64,000 bases of DNA, from assembly GCA_963920635.1 (NCBI GenBank), contig OY987299.1, positions 17,163,401-17,227,400 of the forward strand, read 5' to 3'. Every line of letters begins with the position of its first letter. The first letter of the stretch is position 1. Below, one piece after another: positions 43,675 to 56,224 of this stretch. Both the position numbers and the translations under genes were made by a program. This DNA is from Pseudeuparius sepicola (lineage: Eukaryota; Arthropoda; Insecta; Coleoptera; Anthribidae). Below the pieces are notes generated by a model. It made no database searches and was not told the origin of the DNA. It saw nothing but the letters and a program-made list of their open reading frames with translations.

Positions 43675-44938
43675 CTCTTTTCACGTATGGGCGTATCTGA
43701 TTTTTACTTATTTTACAGGAAGAGGAAAAAAACAAAATTGGTTACCCTATTAAATACTCTCACATGTAACTTCCACGATAGAATCAAATAATATTTTTAT
43801 AGTGATACGACGAAAGAACGTAGTTTAAGCTGGTGCATTATTTGTTAATAAATTTAATAGGTTTTTTTTTAAGAAAAAAGGTTGCATTTACGCCTCTACG
43901 TAATATTCTTTTTCAGTATAGCAATCAAGTTACGACCTTTTTTAAAAATAAAATTTGGAAACAAGAGTATTGAAACATTAAACCATAATATAGTTGTAAG
44001 TGAAAGATTTTATTTCTACCAAGGTACAGAGACAATACAAAAATAAAAAATAGAATCCTTTGTATTTTATAAGAATAAAACCAAAACTTAGGTACCTACT
44101 CCGTTTCATGAAGCAAACTTTAAAAAAAATCCTGAAACTTCGGCGTAACATTTAAGTGAGTGTTGTAATAATATTTCTTATAATATTTATAAAATATTAT
44201 AAAACAGATTTTGAGAAATATTAGGTACTATAATGTTTTATAAATGTTGCAAAATTTTCAAGTAGGTACTATGGAATTATTTTTAAATATTTGTAAAATA
44301 TTTTGTGGGAATATTAATATAATAGAAGGAAAAATATTTTAGCAAAACATTTTCGTCATATATTATATAAATATTGTTATATTTTCTGAATCTTTGGAAT
44401 CATATTTAAAAATATTTTTGAAATTATTTGTGTTGTATACCACCGGCGTTTGTATAACATTTTAACTGCACAACCTTTACGTATTTTCCGGCACTTCACA
44501 GTTTTTAGTTAAAGACACTACATTTACGTTACCGTCTTTCCAAACCACAAGTACGTCCATTTTAACAATAGAAAAATATCCACGCCTCTGAAACTTCCTC
44601 GAAATACAACTGCGCTGGTTTATAGGTTAGAATCATATGTTTCTTGGTTCCTTTGCGCGCATTTGCTGCAAGTTACGCCCACAAAATTCCCCTTCAAGTT
44701 GTCACTTAATTTCACACGAACGGGCGTATCTTGACTTACGCCTATACGTGAGAAATATTTTGTGGATGTTCGCATTTACGCCGTCAGGTGATGTGTTGAC
44801 TATGCCTCACCTATAAGTTTTTACATATGCGCCACTTTGTGAAATCAAAGCCATCCCCAAGAGGGACTTATTAAGCGGCGTAACTCAAATTCGCATTTTT
44901 TGTTAGTTACGCCCTTACGTGATAAGAGGGACGATATT
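43675..44938. mobile_element. 1.26-kb TIR element nested in the hAT-like element
   Basis: AATATCGTCCCTCTTTTCAC at the left matches the complement of GTGATAAGAGGGACGATATT at the right; the match runs about 37 bp through GGGCGTA. TTACGCC followed by TACGTG recurs subterminally (about 43,889, 44,738, 44,908, with partial forms at 44,683, 44,775 and 44,820), which suggests repeated transposase-binding sites. Non-coding. The target duplication is not clear. Confidence 0.7.
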
Positions 44939-45284
44939 CACCGCACAATGTACCCATAAATGAAGAAAATATCAATTTGCGCGAAAGAAGAGAAAATATG
45001 ATTTTATTTTGTGATAAGTACATTATTTTTTTAGATCTAAAGAATTATTGTTCCTTTTTGTGATTTTGTTTTGTTATGTTTATTATTTAAGTTTGTTTTT
45101 TTATTTTGTTGGGTAAACATTTTTTTTTGTTTTTTTGTAGAGAAATAAATTATTTTATTTTTCACAAAAATACATATTACCTATATTCGAAAAATTGCCT
45201 TTAACCCGGCCCCTCGGGAAAAAAATTTACCACACCCCCCCCCCCCCCCGTTTAGATTTGCCTGAATCCGCCTCTGAGAACCAG

Positions 45285-45860
45285 TACAAAGAATCGAGCT
45301 AGTCCAATTCGATGTAGAGTGATAGTTGTAGTTGCTACGGTAACTAGGGTATCTATTTCGCAGGTGGGGGTCATGATGAGACGCCCTATCTCGATTCTTC
45401 TAACGAGAAGTATTGCCCGGGTGGGATCACGACCAAATTGCCCCCACCATTTACGACTTTCGTTATTCCGCCTGCCGCGGGAGGAGCGAGCTGGGTTCTG
45501 CGGTCTCCTCCGCCTGCGGCAGTCTCCTTCTTGCCTCCTTCCACTGCTCGCTACCGCGGTCATGATAACTCAACTTCGGCCCGCCTACGTGCAGGGGATT
45601 TGCCGAAGTCTAAAACATGGTGCAAGTGCAAATCAACCTTATCACCCCAGTAACTCCGCGCTCCGGTATGCTATGTTGCCGCTTGTGCGCGCCGCGTAGT
45701 TACGGCGTACCAATAACCAGCCCACTCGCCGGCGACGGCTGTAGTACCGAGTCGAAAACAGAGGAAAGAACTATGCTTCTCTCGCCGTTTCGCGCTGTGG
45801 GCCGTAGAAGCCGCTGTCACAGGACTCTACTCACAGTTCGTGCTCTTGTATAGGTACCTT
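45285..45860. other. GC-rich block of unknown origin
   Basis: Unlike its AT-rich surroundings it is G+C-rich and open for about 100-126 codons in more than one frame on both strands. The minus frame includes RNNESRKWWGQFGRDPTRAI. Multiple open frames come from the base composition. A retroelement fragment or a transcribed non-coding region are both possible; I do not call a gene. Confidence 0.35.
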
Positions 45861-48800
45861 GTTGCTTGGTTTACCATAGTGTAAGTAGAATCGGCTACAC
45901 GAATAAATTACTACCGGTACAATCTTATGGAAATACAGGTAGTGCGTTTGTACCTTTTGTGCACAGTTTTAATTGATGCTCAACATGTTTAGACATTAGG
46001 TACATTGATATTTACAAAATAAGAGAAGGATTGGCATTGGAAATCAAAAAGCGAGTAAAAAAGGTATTAAATTAGCTCAGACCATATTGTTTTTATCGTC
46101 ACACACAGCAGAATATTTCTGTGAATACGTAAAACCATTGAGTAAAATTATTCCTTTACTCAATGGTAAAACCTACATTTACGATATGTTGTGCAACTGC
46201 GCACCAGCCTTGACGAGCAAACTTACCAGCTGGGTAGGCTAGCGCCGTTAGGTAGAGATCTTAGTGCACTTGGGAAAATGTTTTTTATTTTTTTTTTGGT
46301 TGACTTTAAAATTTGTTAAATTTTATATTCGTATTAAGCTATTTTTTTCACCTGTGGTTAAAATTTTGTATATCATGACTGAATCACCCTGTAGACAACA
46401 AACTTGGTAATTCCAGCTCTGTATAAAACTGCATGCAGGCGGATAATAGAAGTTTAGTAGATTGCACTGACATATTTGGTTCCTCTTGGTTCGAGTATAT
46501 AGTGGAGTCAACCAGGAAAATAACTTCGAACAAATTCCGGGAGTTTTAGATTTTGTTGGAATGTGTTCGTTTTGATGTCTTAAAACAAAATCCGAAGAGT
46601 CCGCAGCGCAAAATAGTGTGCGATTTTTTTTATTTAACAACAACTGTCAAAAATATAGGTTTTTTGTTAATAACTTATTTAATAAGTGTTTTTATAAAAT
46701 TTAAGTAATACCATTCGAAAGAGCAGGCAATTTTTTAAAAAATTATTTACATATTTTTTGTAAAATATTTAAGTAATGAATGAGATTTTTTTTTAAATCC
46801 TACGTTTTCATGTTTCCTCGTATTTAAGAGGCAGCCGAAATTGAGAGCGGAACGTGGAACGCGAGACAGTTAAACAGTAATAACTTTTTACACACTCAAC
46901 TAAATCATATGCAACAAAGTTTACGTATTAGAAAGTGACACTGTAAAGCAATTAAAAAAATCTTGTAGCATTCATTTCCATGAAGGGATACGTCTGTCAT
47001 ATTATTGTAAAGTTGATCTTGATCAAAATTTCATGCATTTTCACAATAATTGACGTTACGTGGTCAATTTGTAATATTTTTGAGCAATATTACAGAATGT
47101 TTCTATAAATGTATGTACTTTTGAAAGAGCAATATAAGATTACGATATCAAACCTCGTTTGTTTGTTTTTTTTTTTCACTTTGAACATAGATATTTTTCA
47201 TAAATTCTTGCTATCGTATATTCAATATTTATTTCAAACGCTCATAATATCCGCATAAAATTAGATATTGAAACTCAATAGGTGACTTTTTTTAAGCTTA
47301 AAACGTGTGCTTTTTGATAGCATAAGTTATTTTAATGTATTTCTCTTTTTTCTCGTTTATTTTTGCAGTAAACCGGGTTATAATTAATTTCCCGAAACGC
47401 AGAACTCAATTTTTCTTATTTTTAAATCCAAGAATCAAGCTGAAGGAGGTTTCTTACTGGGATGAGACCAATCCTAAGTGAAAGTACACGTTTTAAACTT
47501 CCCATTTCCTAGTCAAAAGATTTTTCTACATAATTTCCGCTCGTGATTATCAGCTTTTGGAAAAAAAAAACTCTCATGTATGTTCTCAGCTTTCATACAA
47601 TAATACGAATTCTCTAATAAATATAATAATTTCCGCTTTCTTTCTCATAAATACTTCATACATGTTTGTATACTACTATAGTCCCCATTTTCGATCCACT
47701 GAGAACATGCGTTTGTATGTGTGTATGTATTATATGTGCGTGTGTTAGTTGGCAGGTAGTCGTGATTCACAGCCTATATATATATCCCCCCACTGAAAAT
47801 CCAAGGTATATACAGAATGTTTCATTAAAGGTGAATAGGTACCATATCCCAGGAATTAATAGTCCTGGAGCTTTGGGGAAAAATCTTCTTAAGTAATATG
47901 GTCACGAAAAATACCTGGAAATTATTTTTAAGTTTCTAGGTCGGCCGCTAGGGGGCGTATTCGCTACAGTAAATTTGAAAAATGAGTTTTCTCAAAAAAA
48001 AACTAATAAACATCAAAAATAATTTTATTGGACTCTTCAGCAAATTCTGAACAATTTTCGTTAAGGATTTTTTGCTCTAGCTCTTCAAATAGAGGTGAAA
48101 CGGGCGGATAAACCTTGACTTGAAAAAAATGCCTGTAACTTCGGTTTGGCTTAACCGAATTGGTCTAATTAGGGCTTGTTGAAGAGAGCTTTCCTTCTTC
48201 TATCAAATGATTGTCCAGTGACGTCATTTCGAATTTCGTGGTCACCGCTAGCCTAGAGGGCGCAATTTGAGAAATTTCCCTTTTATTAAAATTTTCTCCG
48301 AAATTTTAAATGCAATGATATATTTATTCTGTTAAATCGAAAAGTAGATTAAATTTACAACAAAAAATACCCAAGGTTCAAATCGATATCTTCATTAGTT
48401 TCAGAGTTATCGCCAAAATAATAATTATTAATATATTATTTGAAAGAAGAAGGTAGATATTTGTTTTCAAAGATTTCCGTGGTCAAGCATGCCATGAAAT
48501 AAATAAAAATCTGCTTGAGCTTTTCGTAAATAGCTAGATTTTCACTTTTTATTCCGTTAAACGTATTTATAATTTACTTACCTTACCTGTCGTATTGGTT
48601 CATTATCATGAATACCTGCAATAAATTTCACGAAATCTTGAAGAAAATTCGATTATTCTTGCATTCAACTTTATTTTTACTAGGCGTCTTTTTGTTTTTC
48701 ATTTAGGTATTTTTACTTCATATTCATAATCAGCATCTAAAAAACATAAAAATATACATTTTCATTGAAAAATAATGATTCTACAATTGATTGTAGACGA

Positions 48801-49013
48801 TTTTTGAGAAATTTCGGTGAAAAATCGATTTTTTAAGTTTTTTTTTATTTTTTTTTAAATAGCGCACTTTTATAACCTGCGGAATTTTAAATAAAAGTAT
48901 GTTTGAAGGTGTTTCAAAAGGTTTTACATGACTTCCCTAATTAATTCCTAATTAACACAATTTTTCGTCTACGTTGACTCCACTAATATGTATATAGGTA
49001 CATGTTACAAATG
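45861..49013. other. no gene seen
   Basis: AT-rich sequence. CACCCTGTAGAC at 46,386 and TATACAGAATGTTTCATT at 47,809 are probable single ends of TACAGGGTG-group MITEs. A short palindrome ATTGAGTAAA...TTTACTCAAT lies at 46,137-46,167, with a near copy at about 50,622-50,657. Confidence 0.45.
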
Positions 49014-49022
49014 CCTGATCGC

Positions 49023-49536
49023 TTGAGGAACCTGGTAACAAGGTGCAATAGCGACAAATTGTAAATAAGTCTTTAAAGTTTATTTTACGGCCTGATTAAG
49101 CGTACCTACTTAGCTAGAACACGCCACTGAAAATTATTGTAACCTATATTATAGAACTACATCGGTTCTTGCCTATGAAAAGTTAAGTGGGAATGCTAAT
49201 GCTTATAATCCAGCTTTTTGCCAAATCGGCACTGCCTTACCATACTTACTACTTTAATTCGTGGAGATCATTGCTGGAAATCAACTATAAAATAAATTTG
49301 TTTCATTTGGCAGTTGGCATATTCTGCACTTGTTGACAAGACACTGTTAAGTCTAATTTTTAGAAATCATGGAGACCATTATTAATATTTACTAACGCTG
49401 AAGGTTCCTGTTATTTTATATTCATAGATTATCCAATAAAATGGCATACTTGTCATCACTGTTACCATTAGAATGTGGACAGAATAGGCCTCACTTTGGA
49501 AAGTATAATGCTGGGCCCCCTTACTTTAGAGAGTCC
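49023..49536 (-). repeat. dispersed repeat, copy 2, flanked by an 8-bp duplication
   Basis: Inverted relative of 1,025-1,392 with the same ends (TTGAGG at the left, GAGTCCC at the right). CTGATCGC lies directly at both sides (49,015-49,022 and 49,537-49,544), which supports insertion as one unit with an 8-bp target duplication. About 110-150 bp near 49,065-49,210 are absent from copy 1. Confidence 0.75.
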
Positions 49537-49544
49537 CTGATCGC

Positions 49545-50225
49545 AACCAAACTTATTTCTACCGTACAGGTGGTTGTAGAGAGACACAAGAGTCGATTTG
49601 AATCAAAATGTTAACGGCTCACTGGAACTGACTTTAAGCAAGATCTCGTAAAAAGCGTAACACTACTGTCTCCTGCCCTTCCTACAAGTGCTCTTGGCAA
49701 TATTTCAACAAAAATTTTCATACATTTACGGAGGCTTCTTGAGTTACGGGAACCTGAATAGCCACTCAAAATTCCATTTAAAAAATCGCTAAGAGCACTC
49801 GCCTGAAACACGACCTCTTTTATAGCTGAATTGGCAAATTCGTGACAAAAATGAACAATGACTAAGTAATATGAACTTATTATATTAAAACTTAATTCCG
49901 CAAATAACCCTAAAAATGTCTAGGTCTTGGAGATTATAGTCAAATTGAAAATTAGAAGTAAAAGATAATATTTTAATCATAATAATAATACTCACTTTCG
50001 CAATACATGCTTCAAACTAAGGAGCAGCCATATTCAATCAGAGATCAGTCAGATTAACTCTAATTAAGACATCGTCATTCAACTGTATAATAATTGGGGA
50101 TAAAAACATCGCACCATATGGTCCGAGTTTATTTATTTTCATTTCAAGCATTTTTATGTTTGTCATTAATTGACGCCAGCAATATTTTATAGTTTCATTT
50201 CAAAATTGGAGTGAACATAGGTAGC
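49545..50225. other. no gene seen
   Basis: AT-rich with one 66-codon minus frame (49,611-49,811) lacking a recognisable domain. Confidence 0.5.
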
Positions 50226-50479
50226 TACAGGGTGGCCCATCCAAGCGGAAAAAGTGTGTTACGTGGAGACTGCTTGAAATAAAATCTTCATTTAAAAAGT
50301 GAATTTGCACTAAAAATTAAGGGTAATTAGAGGGTGTACTAGAATTTTGTATACGGGTGTCGATAAAAAAAATCTTTTTGCAAATGAAATCTTTTTTACA
50401 AATTCAATTTTTGAACTACGAATTTATGTCAACCGGTCTCCACGTAACATACTTTTCCGCTTGCATGGGTCACCCTGTA
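50226..50479. mobile_element. 254-bp palindromic MITE of the TACAGGGTG group
   Basis: TACAGGGTGGCCCATCCAAG pairs with CTTGCATGGGTCACCCTGTA, and the arms continue through CGGAAAAAGTGTGTTACGTG. Confidence 0.9.
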
Positions 50480-50814
50480 CTAGATAGCAATTTATATTCA
50501 TTAGGTATACCACGCTGTCCAATTTAAAACATTCGTGCGTTGTTTGGGCATATTTTCATGTATTATTTTCTTTTATTGAAAAAACTATATAGAGACTCGA
50601 CATTCGTAAAACAGGGTTCTAGCATTGAGTAAAGGAATTTATTCCTTTACTCAATGGTTCTAGTTATTTGTATGCTACGATCGTTTGAATATATATTTTT
50701 AAATATCTAAAATAAAGAAGTAAAATTTTCAAAAAATATAGATATTAATAATATTCACTAACATTCTTTTTTTGTAGGCACTTAAATCGATCAGTAAAAT
50801 CTAAAAAACGTACA

Positions 50815-51304
50815 TACAGTGACCGGCAGAAAGTTGGACACAAATGGAAAACTTTTTTATTATTAATTTCTCAGAAAATTTTATTCTTGATAAAAGTTGG
50901 AGCATCATTTCAAACTCAAAACGCACATATCAAAATTTGAATACCTCTTTTTGGATACGAGGTAGATTCAAATATGTCAAAATAGCTCAAGAGTAAAGTA
51001 CCCTAATTTTTTAAAATGCGGTAAAAAGTTACTTACAAAAGTTGTTTGGAATCAAAGGTGAATATCAGATTTAAAGTCACAGCCACCTAGTAAAAAAAAA
51101 TAAATTTAACTTTTTTGTATTTTTTAGACCGCCCTGTGTATTACAAAAAAACAAAATACCGCAAGCGGAACTTATCATCGGATAACACAGGAATTTGCTA
51201 CTAAACTTTAATTTTGTTCGATTAGAAGCTAGAAATTTAAATTAATCGAAATCAGAGTTTAAAAACATTAAATTTTTGTGTCCAACTTTCTGCCGGTCAC
51301 TGTA
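50815..51304. mobile_element. 490-bp TIR element
   Basis: TACAGTGACCGGCAGAAAGT pairs perfectly with ACTTTCTGCCGGTCACTGTA; about 30 bp of perfect terminal repeat in all (through TGGACACAAA). No coding sequence. Confidence 0.92.
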
Positions 51305-52214
51305 TACTGTATATGAATATTTCTGAACAACCGTTTTAAACACTTATATTTATTTATATTCGTTATCATTTTATAATCATATATTTGAATTTCATAATAA
51401 AAAAGTTTCTTCCGTTCCTTCTTTGCATTTTCGGGTAATACACAGGGATCAAGGGCCCCCTCTTTCTACGTCCGAGAAAAGAAGGTGTTAGCGTGCGTGA
51501 AAGAAGGAGGATTAGATCAAAAGCCTGTATAGGAGTAAAAAAGTTACAACACAAAAAGGGATTCCCGAAGGGAAGCTGCGATGCGATCGATGTAAATCGT
51601 GAAAACAGGTCTAAATAACAAAAAAAAACTGAAGAAAACACGCCGGACACAATAATAAGAATATCCTATAGCTTTTCGCTTATCATCAAGGGAATTCAAG
51701 ATCCCAAGAAACTTCACAAATGCAAATAACAACACAATGCTGTTTAAAGTTTCTGTCACTGAAGCGATATACTATTTTTTTCGAATTTCCTTCATAATTT
51801 TCAGAGGTATAACGATATTATTGCTCTAGCCTCGCTTCAGCTGGAACGATACATCCGTTCAACAAGCTACGTATGTACCTACCTACCTACCTACTGGAGT
51901 GGATGCAAGTCGATGAGAAAGAGAAAAATTCACACTGCCACAAAGAACGCAGCCCTAGGCCCATTCGTTTTCGAGTTACAATTGTGCAATTTTAAAATTT
52001 TAATATCGTCCGTACTTGGTTATTGATAAACCGGGGGCCTTATGGCTTCGCCCTGTTTTGACTTAGCGAACTGATTTATATAAGAAAATCGCAATTTTTA
52101 TGAAGAATATCGCATATCTGAAGTCACAACCGAGTTAAATTACAAAGCCACGAACTGAGAAACTGGCAACAAGGCTATCACTTCTGTCAGTTGATTTCAA
52201 AGGTGCGTGCAAGC
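51305..52214. other. no gene seen
   Basis: Contains an (ACCT) microsatellite at 51,876-51,893. The minus frames at 51,366-51,759 lack domains. Confidence 0.5.
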
Positions 52215-52470
52215 CACGGGCGTAGCCAAGGGGGGGTTTCGGGGGTTCAACCCCCCCCCCGAAATAAGCAAAATATTACCTAATATTATACCGAAAAAAT
52301 ACGAGGAGTGAAGAGTTAAATTATTATTACGGTTGAATATATGTAGTAATAGTAGCGCCTAGCGCCATCTTTTGACGAGAGGCAGACGCAGTTGCAGCCG
52401 AACTATTTTGTATTGTAGGGACACTTTGCGTTGTTTCCCGATTATTCGCCACGCCCCTCGGTCGAAATGA

Positions 52471-52537
52471 GCGGAACTTTGTGGAAGTTCGTGGAAGTTC
52501 GTGGAAGTTTCTGGACGGCTACTGGGCTGCTATATAA
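52471..52537 (+). promoter_or_regulatory. hAT internal promoter, copy D: 10-bp repeats and TATA box
   Basis: GCGGAACTTT, two GTGGAAGTTC units and GTGGAAGTTT lie head to tail at 52,471-52,510, then CTGGACGG and, 20 bp on, TATATAAG at 52,531. The last unit gives GAAGTTTCTGGA, which matches the alternating GAA/TTC rule of heat-shock elements; the other units are off by one base. Copy C has three units, so the array varies. Confidence 0.5.
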
Positions 52538-52651
52538 GCGGCGCCGCGGCGCGTGACCGCGCTTACGGCAGTATTGTTCCATGCGAACTCGAAGCGAATA
52601 AAAGTGAAAAGTGGTGAACGAATAGTGAAGAGAATTAAGCGTACCGTGTAA

Positions 52652-52894
52652 GTGAGTAATTTTAGTGCACTGTTATTCGATGACCTTGTTAAGGATAGAT
52701 ACGTGAATCATTATTACTGTCGAAAAATGGAGGGGAAAAAAAGGAAGGGTGATAAACCTAAAGGTATGGACTACTGGAAAAAGTGGTGTAGTCAAGGTCA
52801 AGGGGTTTCTAATAAAGAAACAAATTTGGATTTAGCTATCAAAGCTTCAGCTACCTTGCATGCTGATAAGAAGACTGCCTACCCCGAAATCTAG
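52652..52894 (+). CDS. truncated N-terminal hAT transposase reading frame, copy D
   Basis: 80 codons identical in sequence to the frame at 40,784-41,026. It starts about 115 bp downstream of the TATA box. The basic MEGKKRKGDKPKGMDYWKKW segment and NLDLAIKASATLHADKK belong to the transposase N-terminus; the final residues come from out-of-frame C-terminal sequence. The DDE-type catalytic core is deleted. Two identical copies at different loci show either a young age or retained function; I favour young age. Confidence 0.6.
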   Translation: MSNFSALLFDDLVKDRYVNHYYCRKMEGKKRKGDKPKGMDYWKKWCSQGQGVSNKETNLDLAIKASATLHADKKTAYPEI

Positions 52895-53069
52895 TTTGGA
52901 ATGCCTAGATATGTGCGATAAAAACCTTTATCCTAATATTTACACATTACTACAAATCTTGGCTACCATTCCTGTACCCACTGCTACCCCAGAAAGGTCT
53001 TTCTCGAGCCTAAGGAGACTGAAAAACTATTTACGAAACACTACAAGTGAAAACAGACTTAATGGTTAA
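52860..53069 (+). pseudogene. hAT C-terminal dimerisation domain, broken, copy D
   Basis: 69 codons with ERSFSSLRRLKNYLRNTTSE, stopping at RLNG because 7 bp (of TTTGGCTCTAA in copy B) are missing at about 53,067. The rest of the domain follows in another frame up to about 53,152. Overlaps the upstream frame by 35 bp. Confidence 0.85.
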
Positions 53070-53533
53070 TGAACATTCACTATGGAACAGAAATTCATGC
53101 AGATGAAGTAGTGGATATATTTAAAAGAAAAAGCCGAAGATTTCTTCTATAATGGTTTTAGATTTAGCGCAGAGGAACGAAATTAATTTATCCATTTCAT
53201 TTAAAGTTAAGAACTTTATAAATATGTCGTAGTTTTTCGGATGAATATATAGATATTAAATTTCATGTAAGTATATTTTTGTTGTTTTATTTACTTCTCA
53301 AACTAAACCCCCCCCAAAACTAAATCCTGGCTACGCCCGTGGTGCAAGCTGATACCATTGTGCGTACACTACGACGAGACAGTATGTATCTGTTTACGAA
53401 AAGACTGCAGGGAATGTCGGCGTCTGCAAATAAGTAACCTTGTGCTAAACTAAAACATTTGTGTTGTCGGCTATGTTGTCGGCAGTTGATAGAGAAAAGA
53501 AAATTTTCCTGCTTCCTCCATAAGTTACACTTT

Positions 53534-54551
53534 CACAACTTTCTCAAGCTTACAAGCCCTGTGCAAACCTATGGCAACGTATCTATGCAGTACACTGAAT
53601 AGTCTGCACTTTGGCTTAGTTTATCTTTTTTAATAAATGTTCAATCCTCTTTTTAATTATAATATAAGACATTTGTGAACTTTGTTTCAATAATTGGGTA
53701 CCTAAGTAAGTAGGTACGTTTGTTTAACAGACAATAAAAGCAGTAACAAGTAACAAAATATACCCAGAAGTATAAGTATTTATAATAAGTACGATTCCTG
53801 GTGTGGATTGGTACATTTTTGACAAATAATATGGCAAATTTTGGCAAATAGAGTGGACTACATTTTGTTGTAAGTCGAATTTTTGTGAGAATTTTTTGCA
53901 AAGTGCGCCACAAGGTAAATGATGATTACCTTCCCTTATGGTTAAATTTTCATAAAAATACAAACAACAAGCGAACAGAGAACAGCATGTTGTGAACGAG
54001 AGAAATCTCTTCTGATTGAAATGGCAGTTAGGGTCAATTTCATAACACATTCAACTAAATTATCTTTTGACTTCAACATTAGGTAAAGAAACCTTTGCAA
54101 CAATACTAAACAATGGTTGGATTGTTAGAAAACTCCTTTAATTTTAAAGGGTACCTACTTTAGTTTGTCTATGGAATTGGTCCTTTTGTTCTTATATTTT
54201 CGTCCTTTGGAAATCCCAAAACGAATACAAGTTGACCGCTTGCCGTCAAGCAAAGAAAACCTAGCTACTTCAAGTTATTAGATATTACGATTTGACTTAC
54301 AGCCAGGCATATAACGAAGTTCTAGCTTCCCTCGACGGTTCTAGGCATCTTGAGGCTTGAAATTGTAAAGGAACGATTCTTCACTTCGAACTTTTAGAGA
54401 AATGTTCAATTTTTTCACAAACAAAACAAATTTATAAAAAAGCACTACACAAATTAATTCTGGTAAATTTCTTGACAGGGAGTGACAGGCCACGCCGCGC
54501 AGACATGCAAACCATGTTGCCAACTTTCTCAACTTCAGGGCTTTCCTAGAG
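53534..54551. mobile_element. dispersed 1.1-kb repeat, copy 2
   Basis: Same direction as 25,315-26,453; matches from CACAACTTTCTCAAGCTTAC to GGCTTTCCTAGAG with an internal deletion of about 100 bp. It lies 192 bp from hAT copy D. Non-coding. Confidence 0.85.
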
Positions 54552-54578
54552 CTTCTGTGACACTTTAAATACTCGCCA

Positions 54579-54873
54579 ACAGACCCAAAAGCGAAAGCAC
54601 AGAATAAATAGCTTCACAACAGAAGCGTCCATAAAGACATGTATCAAAAGGATGCTCGCTTTGACGCGAAATATCTTCTAAAGGGATAAACATTGTGCAT
54701 TTTATTTGATTTTACATTAATCCACATTGCAAAGAGATTGTATTAGGACCAAATTTATGTATAAGTTATTGGTTATTTTTCTGTAAATTGAAATGTAGGC
54801 TCGCTTATTTTTGACACATGTCTTTATGGACGCTTCTGTTGTAAAGCTATTTATGTTGTGGCGAAAGTCTGTT
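54579..54873. mobile_element. 295-bp TIR element
   Basis: Inverted arms of about 60 bp: AACAGAC...CACAACAGAAGCGTCCATAA against TTATGGACGCTTCTGTTGTA...GTCTGTT. Non-coding. Confidence 0.85.
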
Positions 54874-55626
54874 CGAGGTGCCCTGTTAGTGGTTGTCATG
54901 TTGCTAGGTACAAAAAGTATTGCCTACCAATAATTATTGAAAACGAAAAGATAAAAACGAAAGAAACTTGCAACATTTTTATTTTCGAAAATAAATGACG
55001 CTGACAATACAGTGTTTGTTGTTGTCCGGAATGTGATCAAACATACCCAATTTATTGAAGAGAAATTCACGAATGTGTTATAATTTCCATAAAAGTCTTG
55101 AATATTTATTATTTATTGGAAAAAAGAAACTCAGCCAAAGTGTCGAAAAGTTCATCAAAAAGACCAACTGACTACATTAAGTTGGTTTTGCTCAAGTATT
55201 AGGTGCAGGGGTGTAGTTTTCTCTATTATGTCACGAAATATGGATGACTTTAATGATTCAAAAACGATTGATTGATGATTGATGCAAACAATATTCAAGG
55301 ATCCAATGACGGAGCAGTGGTTAAAACGAAGGTTAAAAACACAGAGTGATGTTGACTAATTATCTCAAGATGAAATTGAATATTAATACTGAATATTAAT
55401 GACTATATTACATAAAGGGGATAACAAAAAATTGTCAGTGCCCACCCGCAAATAGCAATGAAATAAAGGTAATTGCCATCCCTGGACTTAAATAGTGACT
55501 TGTTACACCGCATATATTTTGCAAATTTTGGGTTCGTCTTATTTTGCAAATTCAAACGATATACAGTTTCGTTAAAGATGAGATTTACCTGAAGTATACA
55601 CGGGTATGCAAATATATGCAGGCCAA
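54874..55626. other. no gene seen
   Basis: AT-rich, stops in all frames, no repeat boundary found. Confidence 0.5.
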
Positions 55627-56224
55627 TACAGGATGAGTTTTTTTATGTTGAGTAGGAAGGTTAAATGGGGAAAGAGTTGCAGTTTTGTGGGCCCAATAAT
55701 TAGAATAAATCGCTAAAATTTGTTGTTTTTTTTTCTAAATATCTAGTAAGCCTCACTTTTTCAAAAATCCACAAGGTGCGTTAAATTGGAAAGAATTGCA
55801 GTTTTGTGCAAAAGTCATGGCTTACTAGATATTTAGAAAAAACGAAATTTTGGTGATTTATTCTAATCCATATAGTTTCGTTGTTTCTAATTTTAGATAA
55901 AAAGTGTAAATACCAAAGTTGGATGGAATTGTGTCCCCAATGCGGTTATCATTTCCTAATTTTCGCGACAGCGGCCAATTTCGAGATATGACACAAACTT
56001 GTGTTTTTTTTAATGGAAACCATAGTTATTTTCGTTATTTTTCTGAATAACCATATCGATAATTATATAGTTGCAAAGCTCTAAAAATGCCTGATTTTTT
56101 TGAGACCATGGCGCGTTAAATTGAGCCCACACAAATCTGCAATTCTTTCCCCAATTAACCTTACTTCTATCTCGGCTAGTTTCCGAGATCCCCCATACTG
56201 ATCATCAAAAAACCCCACCCTGTA
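55627..56224. mobile_element. 598-bp MITE of the TACAGGGTG group
   Basis: Left TACAGGATGAGTTTTTTTAT, right AAAAAACCCCACCCTGTA. The halves are loosely inverted (GGTTAAATGGGGAAAGAGTT against TTCTTTCCCCAATTAACC). Related to 2,257. It directly abuts the next element at a shared TATA. Confidence 0.8.

Larger units (their letters stand above)
42483..45276. mobile_element. 2.8-kb hAT-like element
   Basis: Left end CAGTGGCGGATACAGG, right end CCTGAATCCGCCTCTG (inverted, 14 of 16 match). Flanking 8-mers AGTACCAG (42,475-42,482) and AGAACCAG (45,277-45,284) agree at 7 of 8, fitting an old hAT target duplication. G/C-runs adjoin both ends. I found no transposase inside. It carries a hammerhead-like motif and a nested TIR element. 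Confidence 0.75.
52215..53341 (+). mobile_element. hAT element copy D (1,127 bp) with 8-bp target duplication
   Basis: Same terminal repeats as copies B and C. GTGCAAGC lies on both sides (52,207-52,214 and 53,342-53,349). It has the same promoter, N-terminal frame and internal deletion junction as copy C. Against C it has one extra 10-bp promoter repeat and a 7-bp deletion in the C-terminal frame. The low divergence from C points to recent amplification. Confidence 0.97.

Noticed and set aside
45252..45853. Several open frames of 70-126 codons in the 45-kb GC-rich block
   Set aside because: They overlap on both strands with none favoured; no domain or matching splice sites.
53653..54050. 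Minus frames of 86 and 108 codons, similar to one at 25,451-25,708
   Set aside because: They lie in both copies of a dispersed repeat but with shifted ends and different readings, so the similarity is of DNA and not of a kept protein.
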